From contig CAYQQQ010000044.1 in assembly GCA_964420125.1 (NCBI GenBank), positions 1-10,141 of the forward strand: a stretch of DNA of 10,141 bases. The letters are read 5' to 3'. Origin of the DNA: CAYQQQ01 sp964420125. Lineage in GTDB: Bacteria > Actinomycetota > Acidimicrobiia > Acidimicrobiales > Microtrichaceae. A model generated the notes under the pieces. It was not told the DNA's origin. It saw nothing but the letters and a program-made list of their open reading frames with translations, and did not search any database. Made by a program: the position numbers and the translations under genes. Shown piece after piece: positions 1 through 5,778 of the stretch (positions within the stretch are counted from its first letter, which is position 1; every line of letters begins with the position of its first letter).

Positions 1-79
1 GGACAGAAGATCGCGCCCAAATCTCACATCGGGGCTTGCTACACGCGCTTAGGAGGGGTGGCAGCGCAGGGAGGCCGCG

Positions 80-919
80 GTGCGCGGATCGGTGATGAAG
101 CGGGGCTCGACGTGGACCTACGTCCTCTACCTGGGGCGCGACGCGTCCGGGAAGAAGCAGCAGAAGTGGGTCGGCGGCCACCGCACGAAGAAGGAGGCCG
201 AGGACGCGCTCACCGAAGCGCTCGAGCGGATGCGCACGGGCATGTGGGTCGACCCCGGCACGACGACGTTCGGGGAGTTCCTGACCGAGTGGCTCGCAGC
301 GATGGAGTCGAACGTGCTCGACACGACGTACCGGGGCTACGAGCAGATGATCCGTAACTGGGTCGTGCCTCGCATCGGCGACGTGCGCCTGGTCGAGCTG
401 TCACCCATGCACCTCCGCTCCCTGCAGACCGAGCTGCCCCGGTCAGGGCGCGTCGACGGCGCCGGCGGACTCTCCGCCCGGTCGGTCGCCAGCTGCCGAC
501 GCACCTTGAAGAAGGCGCTGAAGGACGCAATGCGTTGGGGACTGATCGCCCGAAACCCGATGGAAGCCGTCGACCCACCGCGCGTGGTCGACGCCGAAAC
601 GACCATCTGGTCCGACGTACAGACGCGCAGGACTGAGTACTTATCTCAACGGGCTATGAACATCGCAGATCGGTATGAATCCGCTACGCCGGTGAATGCG
701 CAATCGGGTCTCGGCCGGGCGCGGCAAGGCGGTGAGCACCCACCTGGGCTCCTCAGCCTCGACGAACGTCATCCCGAAGGCCGACGAGCTCGACCCGGAC
801 GACCCGGCGCTCCAGCGCGCCAGCGACGGGGTTCGGTGACGGATCGCAGTACGTCCCCCATCGCCGTCCCGAATGTCACGCGTGAAAGATGGTTACCAAC
901 TATCGGTGTTGATGGTTAG
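80..919 (+). pseudogene. Truncated phage-type tyrosine recombinase (integrase), catalytic domain lost
   Basis: The open frame gives 279 residues, but only about the first 180 look like an integrase. Residues 6-50 (KRGSTWTYVLYLGRD, QQKWVGGHRTKKEAE) match the N-terminal arm-binding domain of actinobacterial integrases. Residues 62-170 (FGEFLTEWL, TTYRGYEQMIRNWVVPRIGDVRL, the RRTLKKALKDAMRWGLIARNP stretch) match the SAM-like core-binding domain. Homology fades after IWSDVQ near base 622, where the catalytic domain should begin. The R-H-R-Y active site is absent; family members are usually 370-400 residues. The remaining frame is low-complexity arginine/proline-rich and runs into the Fic promoter, so it is probably not a real tail. 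GTG at 80 was chosen because GGGAGG sits 5 nt upstream (69-74) and homologues often begin with a VRGSV-like stretch; ATG 95 is an alternative. It should be inactive as a recombinase. Confidence 0.8.
623..887. other. Unassigned debris between integrase remnant and fic promoter
   Basis: Integrase similarity ends about here. Bases 636-700 are visibly less GC-rich than their surroundings (for example gagtacttatctcaac at 636-651), as expected at a junction of foreign pieces. A short plus-strand frame at 696-839 (47 codons, ending ...LDPDDPALQRASDGVR) has coding-like third positions but no recognisable family and no clear ribosome binding site. It may be the tail of a deleted gene. Nothing else is supported here. 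Confidence 0.35.
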
Positions 920-927
920 TTACTATC
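888..927 (+). promoter_or_regulatory. Tandem 17-bp operator-like repeats before fic
   Basis: Two copies of GATGGTTA-N3-ACTATC lie at 888-904 and 911-927, offset by 23 bp (about two helical turns). Fourteen of 17 positions are identical. Each copy is also an imperfect palindrome (GAT-GTT to AAC-ATC in the first copy). The second copy overlaps the -10 hexamer, so a bound protein could block transcription. I infer that the Fic protein, which has a winged helix, or an unlinked regulator binds here. Confidence 0.55.
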
Positions 928-929
928 AT
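924..929 (+). promoter_or_regulatory. -10 element (TATCAT) of leaderless fic promoter
   Basis: TATCAT differs from TATAAT at one base and lies 6 nt before ATG 936. Initiation about 7 nt downstream would begin at the start codon. No Shine-Dalgarno sequence precedes the ATG, which fits a leaderless transcript. No good -35 hexamer is visible. Confidence 0.5.
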
Positions 930-935
930 GAGTTC

Positions 936-2108
936 ATGATCTACGCGCCTCCACAGCTCGGCGAGCCCGAAATGCGCCTCATCGACGAGCTCGACCAGAT
1001 GCGCTCAGAGCTGCGACACAACGTTCGCGACCGGCGACGCTGGCTCGGCAGCCTCCGTCGGTTGACCTTCGCTCGCAACGTCCAGGGCTCCAACAGCATC
1101 GAGGGCTACGACGCGTCCCTCGACGACGTCCTCGCTGCGGTTGACGACGAGGAGACGCTCGAAGCCGGCGAGGAGACCCGTCTCGCCCTGCGCGGCTACC
1201 GCGATGCGCTGACGTACGTGATGCAGATTGCCCGCGACCCGGAACCGCCGTCCATCGACGAGTCCCTGCTGAAGTCACTGCACTTCATGATGATCCGCCA
1301 TGACCTGTCCAAGAACCCAGGACAGTGGCGGCCGGGGGCCATCTGGGTGGAGCGGGAGGAGGACCACGAGCTCATCTACGAGGCCCCCGACCGGGAGCTG
1401 GTTCCCCAGCTGGTCGGGGAGCTCGCTTCTTCGCTCGACACCACCTCCGACGCCGATGACCACGCGGTGCTCCGAGCCGCGATGGCCCATCTCAACCTGG
1501 TGATGATCCACCCCTTCAGCGACGGCAACGGCCGCATGGCCCGATGCCTCCAGACGCTCGTCCTCGCACGAGAACAGATCCTCGCCCCGGAGTTCTCCAG
1601 CATCGAGGAGTACCTCGGCCGCAACACCACGGCCTACTACGACGTGCTCGCCGCGGTGGGCCACGGCGCGTGGAACCCAGGCAACGACGCGCTGCCGTGG
1701 GTCCGGTTCTGCCTCACCGCACATCACCGCCAGGCCCGGACGCTCCTGCGTCGCGTCGAGGAGACCGAGCAGCTCTGGACCGGCCTCGAGGACCTGGTCC
1801 GGGCGAGGGGTCTGCCGAGCCGGTCGATCGGGCCGCTCGCGGACGCAGCCCGCGGCCTCCGACTTGGCAACGCGACATATCGGCGACTCGTCGCGCAGAG
1901 CGACGGCGAGGAGATTGCCGAACTGACCGCGACGCGAGACCTCAAGCGGCTCGTCGACGCCGATCTGCTGGCGGCGGTCGGTGAGCGCCGCGGACGGACC
2001 TACACGCCGAGCAGGGAACTCCGGATGCTGTGGGCGACGATCCGTGGGAGTCGACCGCAGAGGTCGGACTCAGACCCGTTCGTCGACTCGGGGACCTCCT
2101 CGTCCTGA
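936..2108 (+). CDS. Fic family protein adenylyltransferase, class II, with C-terminal winged helix
   Basis: This 390-residue protein carries the Fic core HPFSDGNGRMAR (residues 192-203). His192 is the catalytic base, and the DGNGR loop binds the nucleotide phosphates and Mg2+. The N-terminal helix has the inhibitory motif SNSIEG (residues 52-57, pattern S-x-x-x-E-G), so it belongs to the autoinhibited class II, in which Glu56 would block ATP gamma-phosphate placement. Known members transfer AMP to Ser, Thr or Tyr hydroxyls of target proteins or of themselves. Residues about 300-365 (LTATRDLKRLVDADLLAAVGE...GRTYTPSRE) form a winged-helix DNA-binding fold, as in several class II Fic proteins. 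The open frame extends upstream to 873, but ATG 936 is preferred because of the -10 element 6 nt away. It follows an integrase remnant, so lateral arrival is likely. The protein target is unknown. Autoregulation through the upstream repeats is an inference. Confidence 0.93.
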   Translation: MIYAPPQLGEPEMRLIDELDQMRSELRHNVRDRRRWLGSLRRLTFARNVQGSNSIEGYDASLDDVLAAVDDEETLEAGEETRLALRGYRDALTYVMQIARDPEPPSIDESLLKSLHFMMIRHDLSKNPGQWRPGAIWVEREEDHELIYEAPDRELVPQLVGELASSLDTTSDADDHAVLRAAMAHLNLVMIHPFSDGNGRMARCLQTLVLAREQILAPEFSSIEEYLGRNTTAYYDVLAAVGHGAWNPGNDALPWVRFCLTAHHRQARTLLRRVEETEQLWTGLEDLVRARGLPSRSIGPLADAARGLRLGNATYRRLVAQSDGEEIAELTATRDLKRLVDADLLAAVGERRGRTYTPSRELRMLWATIRGSRPQRSDSDPFVDSGTSSS

Positions 2109-2723
2109 ACGAGTGGACTCGGGTAGCTCGGCCGAGCGTCGAAGACGCCGGACACACCGTGCGCCCGAACGCCTCGGGGAGTGGGACGAGGCGCAGGCCT
2201 GGCTGCGACCCCGGATCGCGCCCGGCGACCGCGGGTAGACACTCGACCGCTTGCTAATCCCTTGCCAATCCACTGTCAATGGCGGGGAATCGGGGGCTGT
2301 CCTTGTCCGGCCCAGGCGACCGCCCTTTGCTGCGCTCTTGCCTGGTCCAAGCGAACTACGCCGCACGGCAAGGGGCGTCGACAAGCCTTGGCACTGCCAC
2401 GAGCAAGCCGTCGTCGATGTCGAGGAGTCCGAGAACGAGGTTCGTCTCACGCTGCGTGCCCGGGCTACAGGGGCGACTGTGCGACAGCCGAGACCGTGGT
2501 GCTGTCCTTGCCGCTTGACGGCCGGCGGGTCATCGACGCGACGACCGGCGCGCCCATCTCGCCGTGCACCGTTCCCGGCCCAGGTGCCGTGGACATGTCG
2601 GCGTGCCCGTAGATCCGCGTCGAGCGCGGCGTTCGTTCGATCCCGGTTGCCGGACGGTGCGGTAGCCCGGCTCGACGGCGAGCCAGGGATCCAGGCTGTC
2701 CTCGAGCAGGGTCGGCTGGAAGC
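2109..2723. other. 615-bp stretch with no recognised gene
   Basis: All six frames give either arginine/proline-rich shadow peptides or short pieces without a recognisable family. A plus-strand frame ending at 2238 (GEWDEAQAWLRPRIAPGDRG) and one ending at 2612 (LSLPLDGRRVIDATTGAPIS) look a little coding-like and could be remnants. On the minus strand, a frame from GTG 2727 runs to 2530 and is described separately. Bases 2251-2283 hold an 11-bp periodic repeat. I read the rest as degraded DNA. Confidence 0.4.
2251..2283. repeat. Three 11-bp tandem repeats, degenerate
   Basis: The units are TTGCTAATCCC, TTGCCAATCCA and CTGTCAATGGC, back to back. The first two match at 9 of 11 positions and the third is weaker. 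The core is TTGCYAATCC. A period of 11 bp places each copy on the same face of the helix, as in arm-type recombinase sites or response-regulator boxes. The stretch is less GC-rich than its surroundings. Its function is unknown. Confidence 0.4.
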
Positions 2724-2727
2724 TCAC
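2530..2727 (-). CDS. Possible truncated second cistron, unrecognised
   Basis: The GTG start overlaps the stop of the 90-residue gene upstream as GTGA, the usual sign of translational coupling. The first 30 residues (SFQPTLLEDSLDPWLAVEPG) have ordinary composition. The remainder is rich in Arg, Pro and Thr and looks out of frame. I therefore suspect a gene whose 3' part was lost or frameshifted near 2640. I do not recognise the family. A small gene pair with overlapping reading frames resembles toxin-antitoxin layout, but no motif supports that. Confidence 0.3.
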   Translation of the reverse strand: MSFQPTLLEDSLDPWLAVEPGYRTVRQPGSNERRARRGSTGTPTCPRHLGRERCTARWARRSSRR

Positions 2728-2996
2728 CCGGCCGAGCGGCGGAGGCGCTCCTCGAGGTCGCCAGCTGGCTGCCCGCCAGCCGCGTCGAGCCGCTCGACCT
2801 CGGCGACGAACTCGGGGTCCTTGGCCAGGGCCTCGGCGACAGCGGTGGCGGGGTCGGTCCCGTCCTTGACGGCTCGCTCGATGCGGTGCCGGGTGATCTC
2901 GCCACGCAGTGCCCTCTCGGCCACCTGCGGTGCGTCCTCACCGAACTCCGCCACGAACTCACGCACCACCTCGTCGGACAGATCGACCGTGCCCAT
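2724..2996 (-). CDS. Small acidic hypothetical protein (90 aa)
   Basis: The protein starts MGTVDLSDEVVREFVAEFGED and is mostly charged helix, with no signal peptide or membrane segment. I do not recognise the family. Its coding status is supported by GC-rich third positions, alanine/glutamate/valine-rich helical composition unlike shadow frames, and a TACTCT hexamer (3009-3004 on this strand) 7 nt before the ATG, giving a leaderless arrangement with ATGACT 16 nt further upstream as a poor -35. Residues 44-72 (VKDGTDPATAVAEALAKDPEFVAEVERL) form amphipathic helix. Its stop overlaps a possible second start at 2727. An antitoxin-like role is conceivable from size and layout alone. Confidence 0.55.
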   Translation of the reverse strand: MGTVDLSDEVVREFVAEFGEDAPQVAERALRGEITRHRIERAVKDGTDPATAVAEALAKDPEFVAEVERLDAAGGQPAGDLEERLRRSAG

Positions 2997-3003
2997 GGGG
3001 TCG

Positions 3004-3009
3004 AGAGTA
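3004..3009 (-). promoter_or_regulatory. -10 element (TACTCT) of small leaderless gene
   Basis: On the minus strand TACTCT ends 7 nt before the ATG at 2996. This TANNNT spacing matches three other genes in the window. No Shine-Dalgarno sequence is present. Confidence 0.4.
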
Positions 3010-3164
3010 CGCCTCGACGGGTCCGAGTCATCGGCGAGTTGCCGTGGTCAGGGAGCGGCACAGACTGGCTTCGGTGACACGATGTCGACGTGTCCAGGGG
3101 CTTGGCTCTCAGACTGCGGTGCCACGCGCCTATCAAGCCACGCCGACCGGTTCCGAATGTCAAG

Positions 3165-3188
3165 GGGCCGGCAGAAAGGCTCCGGCCC
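3165..3188 (-). terminator. Hairpin terminator after DUF6325-type pseudogene
   Basis: Perfect 7-bp arms GGGCCGG and CCGGCCC flank a 10-nt loop. On the minus strand the stem is followed by CTTGACATT, a short mixed tail rather than a strong U tract. It lies where the DUF6325 homology ends, which fits a terminator for that gene. Confidence 0.5.
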
Positions 3189-3583
3189 ACGAAGGGCACC
3201 CAGCTCGGCGGGGATGCGGGCCGTCGCGACCATCTGGCCACCCGCACGGAGCGCTGCGTCCACGAGCGGCACCGCCCAGGTGTTCTCGAGACGATGAGCT
3301 CAGCGGCGGTACCCGGCTCGAGTGCATCGGCTGCCTGAGCGAGGTCGTCATCGCCGAGAAGGCCCGAGCGTGCGCCGACGAAGGCGGCGAACGCGCCACC
3401 GAGCTCGTCGAGGGCGATGCCCGAGAAGGTGCCGTCGGCTTCCTTGCGGATGGCGACGAGGTCGTACAGGGCGATGACACCCAGGTCGACGAGCGCCGTC
3501 TACGCCGTGGCGACCTCGTCGAGGGGGTGCCCGCCCCGGAACTCGAGCAGGACGTAGTCGATGGGACCGTGGGCTTCGGACAT
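3186..3583 (-). pseudogene. DUF6325-type gene, broken by nonsense codon and frameshift
   Basis: From ATG 3583 the frame reads MSEAHGPIDYVLLEFRGG and then meets a TAG at 3502-3500 after 27 codons. The same frame continues with LVDLGVIALYDLVAIRKEADGTFSGIALDEL and ends its similarity at LEPGTAAELIV. Near 3290 a one-base loss moves the reading to the next frame, which gives ENTWAVPLVDAALRAGGQMVATARIPAEL. Joined, these match the layout I know for DUF6325 proteins: an N-terminal GPIDYVxxEF, a central DLVxxRK-x-x-DG, and a C-terminal ENTWAxPL...AGG..VA..RIP. These are about 140-residue actinobacterial proteins of unknown function. The ribosome binding site AAGGAGG (3598-3592) and a terminator remain intact, so decay is recent, or one or both lesions are sequencing errors. 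Confidence 0.75.
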
Positions 3584-3591
3584 GCAGCGTG

Positions 3592-3598
3592 CCTCCTT
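3592..3598 (-). promoter_or_regulatory. Strong ribosome binding site of the DUF6325-type pseudogene
   Basis: AAGGAGG on the minus strand lies 8 nt before ATG 3583. It is the best Shine-Dalgarno match in the window and fixes the original start of the broken gene. Confidence 0.6.
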
Positions 3599-3850
3599 GG
3601 GCGTCGACTCAGCGTGTGCCCGGTCGCGGCCGATGTCGTCACCCGGCTCGGGTGAGATCGAGGACGGCATGCGCACGTCGGAGCAGGAGGTGTGCGACGG
3701 CGTCCGGACCCCGTGGGGAGGGGCGGAGGACCTGCCGGTCGACCGGTGGTGTGCGACGTCGAGGTGAGCGACCTACCACCTGCCGACGGGCGCGCGGTCG
3801 CCGTTTCCGGAGCCGAACGTCGAAGGTCTCGTGGGCGTGTCCCCGTCTCT
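3599..3850. other. Intergenic stretch with an 11-bp direct repeat and a palindrome
   Basis: No convincing gene is visible. GGTGTGCGACG occurs twice exactly, at 3689-3699 and 3748-3758. A perfect 12-bp palindrome, CCGGTCGACCGG, lies at 3735-3746. These could be regulatory for the downstream DUF6325-type gene or part of a terminator region for the phosphotransferase. I see no -10 element with a sound position. Confidence 0.3.
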
Positions 3851-3863
3851 TCAACGGGACCAC
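3837..3863 (-). terminator. Possible hairpin at the end of the phosphotransferase gene
   Basis: CCCGT (3842-3846) pairs with ACGGG (3854-3858) around a 7-nt loop that contains the stop codon. Two mismatched positions and then GTG/CAC extend the stem. No U tract follows, which is common for actinobacterial terminators, so this is only tentative. Confidence 0.25.
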
Positions 3864-4939
3864 TTCTCGATTGCCTCGATCGTGTCGTAGTCCATCACCG
3901 CGGTGACCGCTCGTGAGATGTTGGCGGCGGTGACAGGCTCCCCGTAGTTCTCGGGGGGGCAGATCAACCAGCCGATCACCAGCCCCCACAGCGCGGCCGT
4001 TCGGCACTGCTCGAATGCCGCATCCGGTCCGGGAGCGTCGCCGACGCCCGCAGCGGCGAGCTCGTCCAGGTACTCGGCGAGGAGCGCCCGCCCGTGGTCG
4101 CGCCGGACCTCGGGGTCGAGTGCCGTGACGATCAGGTAGGTGACGTCGTGCGCCCAGCTCCCGCGCATCATCAACTGCCAGTCCAACAAGCCCCCGCGCT
4201 CCCCGGGCAGGAGATAGGTGTTGCCCAGGTGCGGGTCACCGTGCAGCAGCGTGGTCGGTGCCCGGCAGTGCCGCCGCTGCACCTGCCACAGCAGTTCCCA
4301 CATCTCGGCCACGGTGCGGCCGACCGGGGCGATCAGCTCCTGCTTGAAGGGGTTCCGCGCCACCTGGTCCTCGATCAGCTCCAGGCCGATCAGGTCGAAC
4401 ACGTCGAACATGCCGCCGCTCATCGGGGTGGCGACCCAGGCGAGCTCGTCCTCGAAGCGCCGGCTGTTCCAGAAACCTGCGTGCAGGGTCGCCAGGTGAG
4501 AGAGGATCGACCGAACCTCGGCGACGCTCACCGGCTCGATCGCCGAGGGGAACCGTGCCCCTCGGACGGTCAGGTCCTCGAGCAGCAGCCCGAACTGGCC
4601 GGTTGCCGGGTCGAAGTGGCCGCCGAACGCGTTGGGTGCCTCGAGGTCCAGCCCGTCGCGCAGCTCGCGGTAGAAGCGCACTTCGTTCTCGTACATCGCC
4701 TCCGGGGCGTGGGGCGACGCGAGCATCGTCTTGAGGATCATCCTGCGGGGCAGACCGGCGTCGGCCCCGGGAGCGTAGGTGAGGTCGAGCACGACCCGGT
4801 CGGCGGTGGAGGCGACGCCGTCCCCGCAGCGCTTCGCGGCGACGATGTCCACCGTCTCCACCACCGCCTCCGGCCTGCGCTCCGACAGCGCGGAGGTGAG
4901 GACCGCCGGGGTGAGATGTGCGAGGTCGGAGGGGAACAC
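3851..4939 (-). CDS. Phosphotransferase family protein (APH/ecdysteroid-kinase-like fold)
   Basis: The 362-residue cytoplasmic protein has a protein-kinase-like fold. Lys70 (RMILK) is the likely ATP-binding lysine, with Glu in YENEVRFY (83-90) as its partner. LLLEDL (118-123) is the hinge region. HGDPHLGN (233-240) is the Brenner motif with catalytic Asp235, and DWQ (253-255) supplies the metal-binding Asp. The combination YENEVRFY, LLLEDL, HGDPHLGN and DWQ fits the EcKinase/CHK-like branch of small-molecule kinases rather than true antibiotic kinases. The substrate is unknown. The open frame extends to 5539, but that part is a shadow of TetR. GTG 4939 fits the family N-terminus (FPSDLAHLTPAVL) and lies 16 nt after the TetR stop. 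There is no clear Shine-Dalgarno sequence, so translational coupling with TetR is likely. The two genes form an operon. Confidence 0.9.
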   Translation of the reverse strand: MFPSDLAHLTPAVLTSALSERRPEAVVETVDIVAAKRCGDGVASTADRVVLDLTYAPGADAGLPRRMILKTMLASPHAPEAMYENEVRFYRELRDGLDLEAPNAFGGHFDPATGQFGLLLEDLTVRGARFPSAIEPVSVAEVRSILSHLATLHAGFWNSRRFEDELAWVATPMSGGMFDVFDLIGLELIEDQVARNPFKQELIAPVGRTVAEMWELLWQVQRRHCRAPTTLLHGDPHLGNTYLLPGERGGLLDWQLMMRGSWAHDVTYLIVTALDPEVRRDHGRALLAEYLDELAAAGVGDAPGPDAAFEQCRTAALWGLVIGWLICPPENYGEPVTAANISRAVTAVMDYDTIEAIEKWSR

Positions 4940-4955
4940 GGTGCTCGATGGCCGT

Positions 4956-5675
4956 TCAGCCTCGGGTCGTCCCTCGGGACAACCCGGTGTCGGCGCAGCC
5001 GCTGCCGGCTGTGGTCGTGAACTGTCGGCGGAGTCCCTCGATGGTGAGGGTGAAGGTCTCCGCGTCGGCCAGGGCGCCGAGTTGAGCGAGCCCGAGGGCG
5101 AACGTGATCCAGAACCACATCGGGTCCTCGGATCCGCGCGTCGGGGTAGAGGCGCCCGACTCTGCGGTGAGCTCGCGCAGCGTGTCGATGATCGGGAACG
5201 GGTCGCCGCCCTGGAAGACCTCCCGCAGCTCCGGGTGCCGGCGCACCTCGACGTACATGGAGGCGAGGAACTCGACGTAGCTCGGATCAGCGGCGCGCAG
5301 CGCTTCGATCGCGTCGAACAGCGCACGGGGGAACGCCGGTTCGGCTGGAGCGGCGAGGACCGACCGGTGCAGCTCGGCGGTGAGCCGGTCCTGCACGTCG
5401 AGGAAGACCGCGGTGAACAGCTGGGCTTTCGACCCGAAGTGGTTGTAGATGGCGGTGTGCGCCAGCCCGGCGGCATCGGCCACGGTTCGGTTCGAGGTGG
5501 CGGCGTAGCCGTGCGCAGCGAACTGCCGACGGGCGGCAACCAGCACCGCGTTCACCGTGTCGTCGGTCGAGGTGTTCGACGGTCGCCCCCGGCGCCGTGG
5601 CGTCGCACCGGATCGGAGGACGGCGGACGGCGCGGTCTTGGCGCGGCCAACGGACTGGAGTGGGTCGGTGGGCAC
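4956..5675 (-). CDS. TetR/AcrR family transcriptional regulator
   Basis: The 239-residue protein has a basic, disordered N-terminal tail (GATPRRRGRPSN, residues 23-34) and then a TetR helix-turn-helix at about 42-88. The recognition part reads TSNRTVADAAGLAHTAIYNHFGSKAQLF, with the typical AIYNHFGSK signature. The C-terminal helical part (about 90-225) is the ligand-binding and dimer region and is not specific enough to name a ligand. GTG 5675 was chosen for GGAGG 10 nt upstream; further upstream in-frame starts are possible but extend a non-conserved, arginine-rich tail. It is cotranscribed with the phosphotransferase and divergent from the GH10 xylanase. A palindrome between the divergent genes suggests that it represses itself and perhaps the xylanase. 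Confidence 0.92.
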   Translation of the reverse strand: MPTDPLQSVGRAKTAPSAVLRSGATPRRRGRPSNTSTDDTVNAVLVAARRQFAAHGYAATSNRTVADAAGLAHTAIYNHFGSKAQLFTAVFLDVQDRLTAELHRSVLAAPAEPAFPRALFDAIEALRAADPSYVEFLASMYVEVRRHPELREVFQGGDPFPIIDTLRELTAESGASTPTRGSEDPMWFWITFALGLAQLGALADAETFTLTIEGLRRQFTTTAGSGCADTGLSRGTTRG

Positions 5676-5752
5676 GGCGGTCAGGCCTCCACGGTCCTTG
5701 CGGTGCCGGCGCCCCACGACTCGTTGGCGACACCCTGCAGGGGTTCTGTCGA

Positions 5753-5772
5753 AAAGTATCGAGTGATACTTT
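5753..5772. promoter_or_regulatory. 20-bp palindrome, probable TetR operator with symmetric -10 elements
   Basis: The arms AAAGTATC (5753-5760) and GATACTTT (5765-5772) are perfectly complementary around GAGT. Because the site is symmetric, TACTTT occurs on both strands. On the plus strand it (5767-5772) lies 6 nt before the xylanase ATG; on the minus strand it (5758-5753) could serve tetR, whose start lies about 78 nt downstream. A protein on this site would cover both -10 elements. The assignment to the adjacent TetR is inference from position and symmetry. Confidence 0.7.
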
Positions 5773-5778
5773 GGGAGT

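Noticed and set aside
1..79. Attachment site or tRNA end before the integrase
   Set aside because: No tRNA 3' end and no copy of this sequence elsewhere in the window was found, so an attachment site cannot be supported.
2630..2660. GTTCGATCC string resembling a tRNA T-loop
   Set aside because: The flanking 5-mers cannot form a T-stem and no acceptor or anticodon arm fits, so there is no tRNA and no obvious tRNA attachment site.
3158..3163. Minus-strand TTGACA as a -35 element for the 90-residue gene
   Set aside because: No -10 hexamer follows at 16-19 bp, and it sits directly after the terminator stem, about 160 bp from the gene.
2251..3297. 348-residue plus-strand and 260-residue minus-strand open frames
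   Set aside because: Both are dominated by Arg, Ser and Pro and run across the 90-residue gene and the DUF6325 remnant. Neither has a recognisable domain.
4940..5539. Minus-strand open frame extending the phosphotransferase to 562 residues
   Set aside because: The extra 200 residues are a Ser/Pro/Arg-rich shadow of the TetR gene in another frame. The family N-terminus begins at GTG 4939.
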